Of a stretch of 64,000 nucleotides of DNA, positions 39,923 to 47,502 are shown one piece after another. The position numbers were made by a program, and so were the translations under genes. How positions within the stretch are numbered: the stretch's first letter is position 1; the number at the start of each line of letters is the position of its first letter. The stretch is from Thiobacillus denitrificans (lineage in GTDB: Bacteria; Pseudomonadota; Gammaproteobacteria; Burkholderiales; Thiobacillaceae), in the NCBI RefSeq assembly GCF_001530125.1, contig NZ_LDUG01000025.1:135888-199887 (forward strand), written 5' to 3'. Under the pieces are notes generated by a model. The model saw nothing but the letters and a program-made list of their open reading frames with translations. It made no database searches and was not told the origin of the DNA.

Positions 39923-41395
39923 TTATCCCAGGCCTCCCAGATTCACATATTTCGTTTCCAGGTATTCGTCGATCCCGCTGCGCCCGCCCTCGCGACCCAG
40001 CCCCGACTGCTTGACGCCGCCGAACGCCGCCTCGGCAGTGGAGATCACGCCGGCGTTGATGCCGACCATGCCGTAGTCGAGCTGCTCGGCCAGCCGCCAG
40101 GCGCGGCCGAGGTCGCGCGTGTAGGCATAGGCGGCGAGACCGAACTCGGTGTCGTTCGCCATGCGGATCACCTCGGCTTCATTGGCAAAGCGGATCAGCG
40201 GCGCCACCGGGCCGAAGGTCTCCTCGCGGCAGACCTGCATGTCGGGCGTGCAGTGGCTCAACACCGTCGGCTGGAAGAACTGCCCGCCGAGCGCGTGGCG
40301 GTGCCCACCGGTGAGGAGCTTGGCGCCGTGCGCGAGCGCGTCGGCGATGTGCGCCTCAACCTTGGCGAGCGCGGCAGCGTTGATCAGCGGCCCGGTTTCC
40401 ACGCCCGGCGTGAAGCCCTCGCCCACTTTCAGCTGCGCTACGGCCGAACTGAATTTCTCGGCGAAGGCATCGAAGATTGCATCCTGCACGAACACGCGGT
40501 TGGCGCACACGCAGGTCTGCCCACTGTTACGGTACTTGCTGGCGAGCGCCCCCGCCACTGCCGCGTCGAGGTCGGCGTCGTCGAACACGATGAAGGGCGC
40601 GTTGCCGCCGAGTTCGAGCGAGACGTGCTTCAAGGTGCCGGCGCTCCGCGCGAGGAGCTGCTTGCCCACCGAAGTTGAGCCGGTAAACGAGACTTTTCTG
40701 ACCAGCGGATGCGAGGTCAGCACATTGCCTATCGTCGTCGCGTCGCCGGTGACCACATTCAGCACCCCCGGCGGCAGCCCCGCGCGTTGCGCCAATTCGG
40801 CCAGCGCCAGCGCGGTGAACGGCGTTTGCGAAGCCGGCTTCGCCACCACCGTGCAGCCCGCAGCAAGCGCTGCACCGGCCTTGCGCGTCAGCATCGCGGC
40901 AGGGAAATTCCACGGCGTGATCAGCGCCGCCACGCCGACGGGTTGCTTCAGCGTGAACAGGCGCCGGTCCGCCCACGGCGACAGCACCACGTCGCCGTAC
41001 ACGCGCCGCGCCTCCTCGGCGAACCACTCGATGAAACTTGCCGCGTAGTCGATTTCGCCCAGTGCCTCGGCCAGCGGCTTGCCCTGTTCGGACACCATGA
41101 TTGCAGCGAGATCATCGCGGTGCTGCAGGACCAGGTCGAACCAGCGGCGCAAAAGCTGCGAACGGGATTTCGCCGTCTGGTCGCGCCAGGCGGGAAAAGC
41201 CAAAGATGCCGCTTCAATCGCCCGTTCGACATCAGTGACACTGCAGCTCGGCGCGTGGCCGACAATTTCTGCATTAGCCGGATTGCGAACGGCAAAGCGC
41301 GCGCCGCTGGCGGCAGCCTGCCACTCGCCACCGATTAGCGTCTGCTGCCGGAACAGGGTGGGGTCGGTGAGTTTCACGGTAGGTGGCATTCCCAT
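39923..41395 (-). CDS. gabD: Succinate-semialdehyde dehydrogenase (NAD(P)+)
   Basis: This 490-residue aldehyde dehydrogenase has catalytic Glu in LELGGNAPFIVFDDADLD and catalytic Cys in SGQTCVCANRVF. The cofactor motif TGSTSVGKQLL, TPWNFPAAMLTRKAGAALAA, and EETFGPVAPLIRF complete the GabD signature. It oxidises succinic semialdehyde to succinate. The ureohydrolase follows at 26 bp, suggesting one transcription unit. ATG 41395 or 41389 is the start. Confidence 0.9.
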   Translation of the reverse strand: MGMPPTVKLTDPTLFRQQTLIGGEWQAAASGARFAVRNPANAEIVGHAPSCSVTDVERAIEAASLAFPAWRDQTAKSRSQLLRRWFDLVLQHRDDLAAIMVSEQGKPLAEALGEIDYAASFIEWFAEEARRVYGDVVLSPWADRRLFTLKQPVGVAALITPWNFPAAMLTRKAGAALAAGCTVVAKPASQTPFTALALAELAQRAGLPPGVLNVVTGDATTIGNVLTSHPLVRKVSFTGSTSVGKQLLARSAGTLKHVSLELGGNAPFIVFDDADLDAAVAGALASKYRNSGQTCVCANRVFVQDAIFDAFAEKFSSAVAQLKVGEGFTPGVETGPLINAAALAKVEAHIADALAHGAKLLTGGHRHALGGQFFQPTVLSHCTPDMQVCREETFGPVAPLIRFANEAEVIRMANDTEFGLAAYAYTRDLGRAWRLAEQLDYGMVGINAGVISTAEAAFGGVKQSGLGREGGRSGIDEYLETKYVNLGGLG

Positions 41396-41460
41396 ATTGG
41401 ATACAAGACTGAGGGCTCATTGTGCCTCACCCCGGAACCTGTCGGCCCTGCCTTGGACAT

Positions 41461-41991
41461 TCAGTTTTCCCGGTAAGCCTCTACCTGGATGCGCATGCCA
41501 AAGCGGGAACGCTGAAGCGTGCCGCGTGCATCGGCACCACAACGCCACTTGCCGGAAAGCGGGTTCAATCCGCACTTGATGCGGGCAATCTCCAGCCTCA
41601 TCGGTTGAGCCATGCCCAGCATCGTCAACTTGCCTTCAATTGCCGCCAGTCGATCCTGCTCGAAGATGAAACGCTGGCTACGGAAAATGATGGCGGGGTG
41701 GCGGCCGACATCGAACCAGGCCGCGCCCTTGAGGACGGCATCGCGCTCATCGTTTCCCGTGTTAAGCGAATCGGCATCGATAACGACATTAAGACGTCCG
41801 GTATGTTGCTCAACATCGTATTCAAGGCTGCCGTGGATGCGGTCGAAGCGGCCGCGCTGGGTAAAAATCCAGAGTTGATCGATTTCAAATTGCGCGACGG
41901 TATGGCTGGAATCAAGCTGGAAAGTCGCAGACCCAACCGGGCGACTTAACAGCGACGCGAGGAAAACTATCAGGAGTCGGAATCGCAACAT
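41461..41991 (-). CDS. YceI-family lipid-binding periplasmic protein
   Basis: This 176-residue protein has a signal peptide (MLRFRLLIVFLASLLSRPVG) and the YceI lipocalin-like fold: ATFQLDSSHTVAQFEIDQLW, VVIDADSLNTGNDERDAVLKGAAWFD and ATFQLD-type strands through LTMLGMAQPMRLEIA. Members bind isoprenoid or fatty lipids and respond to stress. The GRFDRIHG segment fits the family F-x-G stretch. It stands between gabD and the truncated dehydrogenase with no obvious operon link. Confidence 0.85.
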   Translation of the reverse strand: MLRFRLLIVFLASLLSRPVGSATFQLDSSHTVAQFEIDQLWIFTQRGRFDRIHGSLEYDVEQHTGRLNVVIDADSLNTGNDERDAVLKGAAWFDVGRHPAIIFRSQRFIFEQDRLAAIEGKLTMLGMAQPMRLEIARIKCGLNPLSGKWRCGADARGTLQRSRFGMRIQVEAYREN

Positions 41992-42065
41992 GGCTTTTCC
42001 TTAGTGTGAAAGTCTGGCCGCGAGCAAACGGGTTCCCGGACCTGAAAGGCCGCTCGCCTCAGGCG

Positions 42066-42419
42066 TTAGTGTCTGGCTTCGGCGATGAGCGCTTCCAGCA
42101 GATCGATCAGCGTTTGTCCCGGCGTATCGCTCGTGGGCAAATGTCGCACTGCAATCTCACGTGCCTCGCACGCGGCCGTATCGACTACCGCCGGGCCGGT
42201 GACGATGATGCGGATGAGCTTGTGCAACTGGCCGATTGCATCGGCATTGATCGGTGTGGCATGAGTGATGACGGTGGTAGACCAGAACAGCCGCGGCACG
42301 ATGTCGGCTGCGTCCGAATCGGGATACTCGCTCCAGTTGTGGTCGAAGTTCGGGATCGGCAGGTCGTCTGCGGTAAAGGCGGCACAATCAAGAAAAGCGA
42401 TGCGCTCCTTCACGCTCAT
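42066..42419 (-). CDS. Truncated D-2-hydroxyacid dehydrogenase-like protein (catalytic-domain half only)
   Basis: This 117-residue protein begins MSVKERIAFLDCAAFTADDL and continues WSTTVITHATPINADAIGQL, aligning by eye with the N-terminal part of HprA-type dehydrogenases such as the protein at 52159-53109 (KIVFLDRKSLI, SVIISNKVKLPGEML). The Rossmann domain and the catalytic Arg, Glu and His are absent; after HLPTSDTPG it jumps to a helix like the C-terminal end. It is a remnant after internal deletion, or a repurposed small protein. The start overlaps glxR by 4 bp, so it is still translated. Confidence 0.55.
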   Translation of the reverse strand: MSVKERIAFLDCAAFTADDLPIPNFDHNWSEYPDSDAADIVPRLFWSTTVITHATPINADAIGQLHKLIRIIVTGPAVVDTAACEAREIAVRHLPTSDTPGQTLIDLLEALIAEARH

Positions 42420-43294
42420 TTCCCTTCGCCCACCAGCCGCTCCAGCGCGCGCATGATCGCCGACGAATCGAGTTCGCTGTCGCCCGCGCCCATCAGCGCG
42501 TTCATCTGCTGCGCGATCAGCGCGGCGCCGGGCAATGGTGTGGCGGTTTCCTGCGCGTTGTCCATGACGATGGCCATGTCCTTGTGGTGCAGTTTGACCT
42601 TGAAGCCGGGCTTGTAGTTGGCGTCGAGCATGCGCTGGCCGTGGACTTCGAGGATGCGGCTGCCGGCGAAGCCGCCCAGCAGCGCTTCGCGCATCTTGAC
42701 CGGGTCGACGCCGTTGCGCCGTGCCAGCAGGATCGCCTCGGCGACGCCCTCGAAGGTGAGGCCGACGACAATCTGGTTGCAGCATTTGACGACCTGGCCG
42801 GCGCCGTGGCCGCCGACGTGGACGATGTTCTTGCCGAGGATTTCGAACAGCGGACGGATCTTTTCGAAAATCGGCGCTTCGCCGCCGACCATGATTGACA
42901 GCGTGCTTTCGCGGGCGCCGGTCTCGCCGCCCGACACCGGCGCATCGAGCATGTGAACGCCGCGTTCGGCCAGCGCGGCGGCAATGCGGCGGGTGGCGGC
43001 GGGCGACACGGTGCTCATGTCGACGATGGTGTGGCCGGGGCGGGCGCCGTGCACCAGGCCGCGGTCACCAAGGATGATCTGCTCGACGTCGGTGGTGTCG
43101 GAGACGACGGTGAAGGTGATGTCGGACTCGGCGGCGACCTCGGTGGGCGTGCCCTTGCCGAGCGCGCCGGCGACCAGCATCGGTTCGAGGCGGTCGAAGC
43201 GGCGGCCGTAGACGAACAGCTGATGCCCGGCGCGCAGCAGGTTTTCCGCCATGGGGCGGCCCATGATGCCGCTGCCGATGAATCCGATTTTCAT
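42416..43294 (-). CDS. glxR: 2-hydroxy-3-oxopropionate (tartronate semialdehyde) reductase, copy 1
   Basis: This 292-residue enzyme of the beta-hydroxyacid dehydrogenase family starts with the NAD(P) loop GFIGSGIMGRPMA (residues 4-16). It has substrate motif DAPVSGGETGA (about 117-127), catalytic Lys170 in GAGQVVKCCNQIV with Asn173, and GGFAGSRILEVHG. It would reduce tartronate semialdehyde to glycerate. Copy 2 at 53228-54106 is a clear paralogue of the same length. The start overlaps the AEC transporter stop, and its stop overlaps the truncated dehydrogenase start, giving a tightly coupled trio. Confidence 0.88.
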   Translation of the reverse strand: MKIGFIGSGIMGRPMAENLLRAGHQLFVYGRRFDRLEPMLVAGALGKGTPTEVAAESDITFTVVSDTTDVEQIILGDRGLVHGARPGHTIVDMSTVSPAATRRIAAALAERGVHMLDAPVSGGETGARESTLSIMVGGEAPIFEKIRPLFEILGKNIVHVGGHGAGQVVKCCNQIVVGLTFEGVAEAILLARRNGVDPVKMREALLGGFAGSRILEVHGQRMLDANYKPGFKVKLHHKDMAIVMDNAQETATPLPGAALIAQQMNALMGAGDSELDSSAIMRALERLVGEGK

Positions 43295-44277
43295 GATGCG
43301 ATCCCTTTTACGACGACAAGCCAGAATGGCAGCGTAACCAATCCCACCAGCGTTGACCAGCCCATGATGAGCCCCGCCAGGCGGGTGTCCAGTCCGAAGC
43401 GATCGGCCAGCGCGATGACCATCACCATGGTCGGCATGGCGGCTTCCAGCACGCCGGCTTCGCCGGGTTCGGTGAGCTTGCCGGGCCACGCCAGCGCAAT
43501 GCCCAGCGCCAGGAGTGGCATCAGCGCGAGCTTGATGCCCAGCGCGACGAAAACGGCTTTTTGCGGGCGCAGGTCGTGCCACGGGATGGTCAGGCCCAGC
43601 ACGAACAGCATCAGCGGAATGGTCGGGCTGCCGGCCCAGCGCGCGGCCTCGATCAAGGGGTCGAGCGCCGCGCCGGAGAGGTTGACCGCGATGCCCGCGG
43701 CGAAGCCCCACACCGGCGGCAGTTTCAGCCACATCGACAGGAACGAGGCGTGCTCGGCGTGCTTGCCGCAGCGGAAGGCGATCCACACGCCGAGCGACCA
43801 CACCAGCGGGGTGGTGGCGAGCATGTCGGCGAAGAAGGGATAGCGCGCGCCGGATTCACCGTACACCGTGGTGAGGAAGGGATAGCCAAAGAACAGCACG
43901 TTGCCGAAGCCGGACGCCAGCATGATGGCGCCGCGCTGTGGCCGCGACAGGCCGCGTCCGAGCGGGGTGGCGAACAGCGCCAGCGCGGCCAGCGCCAGGC
44001 CGAACAGGGTGGCGGCACCGAGAATCAGCGGCACCTGCAGGATGGCGAGGTCAACTGTGGCGGATGCGCCTGCCGCGAAGAACAGCATCGGCGCAAAAAA
44101 ATTCAGCACCAGCCGGTTGATTTCGCCGCGCAGGCCGACGACGGAAATACCGCTTTGCCAACGCGGCCAGATGGCGCCTGCGGCGATCAGCAGGGACAGG
44201 GGCAACAGCGTCTTAAGCAGCAGTTGCTGGGCGAGCTCGGCAGACATGAGGCGGGATGCAAACAGACGGGCGCTCAT
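43291..44277 (-). CDS. AEC (auxin efflux carrier) family transporter
   Basis: This 328-residue transporter has about ten membrane helices. Helix text includes LLIAAGAIWPRW, NRLVLNFFAPMLFFAAGASA, IMLASGFGNVLFFGYPFLTT and MPTMVMVIALADRFGLD, typical of the AEC family. Relatives carry malate, malonate or other acids, so cotranscription with glxR suggests an organic-acid cargo. Start choice is uncertain: MSARLF at 44277, or MSAELA at 44247; the longer frame to 44394 runs into pbpG and is rejected. Confidence 0.8.
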   Translation of the reverse strand: MSARLFASRLMSAELAQQLLLKTLLPLSLLIAAGAIWPRWQSGISVVGLRGEINRLVLNFFAPMLFFAAGASATVDLAILQVPLILGAATLFGLALAALALFATPLGRGLSRPQRGAIMLASGFGNVLFFGYPFLTTVYGESGARYPFFADMLATTPLVWSLGVWIAFRCGKHAEHASFLSMWLKLPPVWGFAAGIAVNLSGAALDPLIEAARWAGSPTIPLMLFVLGLTIPWHDLRPQKAVFVALGIKLALMPLLALGIALAWPGKLTEPGEAGVLEAAMPTMVMVIALADRFGLDTRLAGLIMGWSTLVGLVTLPFWLVVVKGIAS

Positions 44278-44330
44278 CATAACGCCGCCGCAGGACAGCT
44301 GGCGCGAGAAGCGCGCCAGCTGGTGAAGGA

Positions 44331-45296
44331 TCAGGTGCGCGAGGCGGGGGTGCGGCGTTTGTCGGTGCGAAGCGGTGCGGCGGATTCCAGCCACTCCTTG
44401 ATGCGGGTGGCGTCACTGGCACGATTGCCTGTGCCCCGCGCATCGAGCAGCACGATGATGACATCGCGGTTGGCGACCTGCGCCTGCATGATGAGGCAAT
44501 GGCCGGCCTCGTTGATGAAGCCAGTCTTGGACAGGCCGATATGCCAGTCTTCCGCGCGGGTGAAGCGATTGGTGTTGTTGAATGCCACGGTGCGGTAGTG
44601 CACCTGGGGTTTTTGCTGCTTTTTCTGGGTCACCACGCGCTGCGAGTCGAGGGTGTAATTGCCGGCGGTGCTGATGAGGCGGATTTCGGGGTAATTTTGA
44701 TAAGCGTAATTGACGAGTTTGGCGAGGTCGTGCGCGGTCGAACGGTTGCCGCTCGACAGCCCGGTCGGCTCGACATAGACCGTGTCGTTCATGCCCAGCA
44801 CGCGCGCCGTGCGGTTCATGGTGGCGACGAAGCGCTGCAGGCCGCCCGGGTAGTTGCGCCCGAGCGCGTTCGCCGCGCGGTTGTCGGACGCAATCAGCGC
44901 TAGATGCAGCAGCTGGCCGCGCGTGTAACGGGAGCCGAAGGCCAGGCGCGAACCGGTGCCCTTGAGGGTGTCGCGGTCTTCTTCGGTGATGGTGATGTGT
45001 TCATCCATAGGCTGCCCGGCGTTGAGCACCAGTATCGCCGTCATCAGCTTGGTGATCGAGGCGATCGGCGTCTGCAAGCTGGCGTTTTTTGCCAGCAGCG
45101 GTTGCCCACTGGCCTGGTCGAACACCAGCACAGAATGCGCGCTAAATTCCGGCATCGGCGCAACGTCGGGCGCCGATTGCGGGGCGGATAGTGTCGTGTC
45201 GAGCTGATCGCTCCACTGCAGGGACGTGCGGCCATCGAGCGCGGCGGCGCCGGTGTGAACGCACAACAATAACAATCCGGACAGTACAGCTTTCAT
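44331..45296 (-). CDS. pbpG: D-alanyl-D-alanine endopeptidase (PBP7 type)
   Basis: This 321-residue periplasmic enzyme has a signal peptide (MKAVLSGLLLLCVHTGAAAL) and the serine-peptidase triad: SITK at residues 80-83, SDN at 137-139 and KTG at 257-259. It cleaves D-Ala-mDAP cross-links in peptidoglycan. The lack of a C-terminal amphipathic anchor fits PBP7 rather than DacA/C. ATG 45296 is selected because it gives the signal peptide. It is divergent from the histidine kinase gene. Confidence 0.9.
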   Translation of the reverse strand: MKAVLSGLLLLCVHTGAAALDGRTSLQWSDQLDTTLSAPQSAPDVAPMPEFSAHSVLVFDQASGQPLLAKNASLQTPIASITKLMTAILVLNAGQPMDEHITITEEDRDTLKGTGSRLAFGSRYTRGQLLHLALIASDNRAANALGRNYPGGLQRFVATMNRTARVLGMNDTVYVEPTGLSSGNRSTAHDLAKLVNYAYQNYPEIRLISTAGNYTLDSQRVVTQKKQQKPQVHYRTVAFNNTNRFTRAEDWHIGLSKTGFINEAGHCLIMQAQVANRDVIIVLLDARGTGNRASDATRIKEWLESAAPLRTDKRRTPASRT

Positions 45297-45415
45297 ATGA
45301 ACTCGCTTCAATGAAGGGCGACGGAAATGCAACACGAAGTCAATATACGGACACGCCGGCCAAAACTTTAAAACAACAGTTCACGGCAGCGGCCTGAATG
45401 TTTTATAAGCTTAGA

Positions 45416-45443
45416 TTGACGGTGTAGCAAATTTAGTTATATA
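45416..45443 (+). promoter_or_regulatory. Sigma-70-like promoter candidate for the HDOD-kinase gene
   Basis: TTGACG (45416-45421) and TATATA (45438-45443) are separated by 16 bp. Transcription would start about 45450, only a few bases before ATG 45454, which has no Shine-Dalgarno. The gene may be leaderless, or the true start may be later. Confidence 0.5.
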
Positions 45444-45453
45444 TGGCAATGAG

Positions 45454-47481
45454 ATGCAAGAACTTTCGCACAAATCACTAAAGAAGTCGGCGCTAACAGC
45501 AGGTCTCTGTGCGCCCGGTGTGGTGGCCGAGGCACTGGAGCAGCTGATGCGAGGCGATGTCGCGCAGGCGGAGTTCACCGCCTGCGTGCGCTGCGACCCC
45601 GTGCTGGCGCTGCGTCTGCAGTTGCAACCCGTCGATTTCGGTACGCAGCAGGATCTGCTGCGGGCGCTGTTGCTGGCCGCGCCGGTCGCATCCGGTGCGG
45701 CGCAGGTGGCCCATGCGGCGCGTTGGCGCCAGTCGCTTGGCGTCGCGCATCTGGCGCAGGCGCTGGCGCTCCGCGCCGGCGTGGCCGATGCCGAGGCGGC
45801 CTGGATCGCCGGCCTTGCCCACAATCTGGCGGATTATCTCGATACGGCCCCCACGCCGCCGGCGCACGCCGCCGACTGGCTGATCGAACTCGACTCCGAC
45901 GGCTGGCTGGCCGACGCCGTGCGCTACCACGCCGAACCGCTGGTACGCGGGCGCGCAGCGCATCCGCTGGTGCGCATCGTCCAGCTTTCCTATCAACTCG
46001 TGACCCGTGCCGACGCGGTGGACAGCGTGGACGTGCGCGCCGCGCTCGCCGCCCTGCAGTTGGGTGCGGGCGAAGCCGCCCAGTTGCTGGGCGACAGCCT
46101 GGAGCAGACGCGACAGCTGGCGCAGCGCTTCGGGCTGGTCGATGCGCTGGCGCATACGATTCCACCCGGGCTTCAGCCCGCAGTGGATCGGAGTCCTTTA
46201 GGGCCGACGTCTGGCGGCGGGTTCGAGCGTCTCGCCCGTCTGTATGCGGCGCAGGCGGTGCAATCGGCGCTGCACAGCCACTTCCGTCAGGCAAGCGGGG
46301 CCGGCCAGGTGTTTACGCTGCTGCAGGACGCTTTGCGTGCCCTGTTCGGGATTGAACGCGCCTGCCTGTTCGCGCCTGCCGGCGACGGCACCCTGCAGAT
46401 GACGCAGCTGATTCCCGCGGCCGCCGGCCTCTCCGCGCTGGCGATTCCGCCCGACGACGCCCTTTCGGCGCTGCCGCGCGCGCTGGCGCGCAACGCCCCC
46501 CAGCAGTTCAAGCGCTTTGATCCGGACGCGGCGCTGGTCGACGGACAGATCGCCCGCCTGCTCGATGTATCGCGCTTTATTTGCCAGTCGCTGGCGTTGA
46601 GCGATGGCCGGACGGGCGTGCTGGTGGCGGGCGATGCCTTGCCCGGCCTCGGCGCGTTGCCGCTGTGGCGGTTCACCCTGGCCGAATGTGCCGAGGCCTT
46701 GATGCCGCTTCCGTTGGCAATGCCCGCACCGGCTGCGCCGATACAAGCGGCGCCCGCGCCGAGCGACGACATTTCACGCGACCGGGTCCGACGCGCCATT
46801 CATGAAGTGGCCAACCCGCTCACCATCATGCGCAATTACGTCAACCTGCTGTCCGATCGCCTGGGCGCGGATTCGGCGGTGCAGCGCGACCTCGGCATCA
46901 TCAGCGACGAAATCGAGCGGGTGGCGCGCATCGTGCGCGGCATCACCGCGGTCGAGGAAAACGCGCCGCCTGCCGCGGCACTCGAACTGGTGTCGGTCAA
47001 CAGCGTCGTCTCGGAACTGGTGCGAATGTCGCTCGGCACCCTGTTCGCGCCGAACAAGGTCAATGTGCAGATCGACCTCAACCCCGACGTGCCGCCACTG
47101 CCGCTGCAGAAAGACCTGCTGAAGCAGGTGCTGTTCAACCTGGCCAAGAATGCGGTCGAGGCCATGCACGCCGGCGGCCATCTCAAATTCACCACGCGGC
47201 TGGTCGACGTGGACGGCCTGCGCCAGGTCGAAATCGAAGTGGCCGACACCGGCCCCGGCCTGCCGGCAGCGGTGACGTCACACCTGTTCGAACCGGTGGT
47301 CAGCGAGAAGGGCGGCGATCACGCCGGGCTTGGTCTGACCATCAGCCGCAGCCTGGTCGAGCGCATGAGTGGCCACCTCAACTGCACCAGCACGCCGCAA
47401 GGCACCCATTTTTTGATCCGCCTGCCGACCTTGCAAAACAGCGAGGCCCCGCTCACGACAACACGCTACGGGTCGATGTAA
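45454..47481 (+). CDS. Hybrid HDOD-like/GAF-like sensor histidine kinase
   Basis: This 675-residue soluble protein has an HDOD-like region (about residues 20-225; ALEQLMRGDVAQAEFTACVR, AWIAGLAHNLADYL) and a GAF-like sensory region (about 270-420). A kinase core follows: H-box RAIHEVANPLTIMRNYVNLL with His450, an N-box NLAKNAVEAMHAGG, G1 VADTGPGLP and G2 GGDHAGLGLTISRSL. No membrane segment is seen, so it senses an internal signal. It ends 21 bp before a response regulator with GGDEF-EAL output; the two are a likely pair. Confidence 0.8.
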   Translation: MQELSHKSLKKSALTAGLCAPGVVAEALEQLMRGDVAQAEFTACVRCDPVLALRLQLQPVDFGTQQDLLRALLLAAPVASGAAQVAHAARWRQSLGVAHLAQALALRAGVADAEAAWIAGLAHNLADYLDTAPTPPAHAADWLIELDSDGWLADAVRYHAEPLVRGRAAHPLVRIVQLSYQLVTRADAVDSVDVRAALAALQLGAGEAAQLLGDSLEQTRQLAQRFGLVDALAHTIPPGLQPAVDRSPLGPTSGGGFERLARLYAAQAVQSALHSHFRQASGAGQVFTLLQDALRALFGIERACLFAPAGDGTLQMTQLIPAAAGLSALAIPPDDALSALPRALARNAPQQFKRFDPDAALVDGQIARLLDVSRFICQSLALSDGRTGVLVAGDALPGLGALPLWRFTLAECAEALMPLPLAMPAPAAPIQAAPAPSDDISRDRVRRAIHEVANPLTIMRNYVNLLSDRLGADSAVQRDLGIISDEIERVARIVRGITAVEENAPPAAALELVSVNSVVSELVRMSLGTLFAPNKVNVQIDLNPDVPPLPLQKDLLKQVLFNLAKNAVEAMHAGGHLKFTTRLVDVDGLRQVEIEVADTGPGLPAAVTSHLFEPVVSEKGGDHAGLGLTISRSLVERMSGHLNCTSTPQGTHFLIRLPTLQNSEAPLTTTRYGSM

Positions 47482-47502
47482 CCTGTGCATAAGGAGAACT
47501 TC

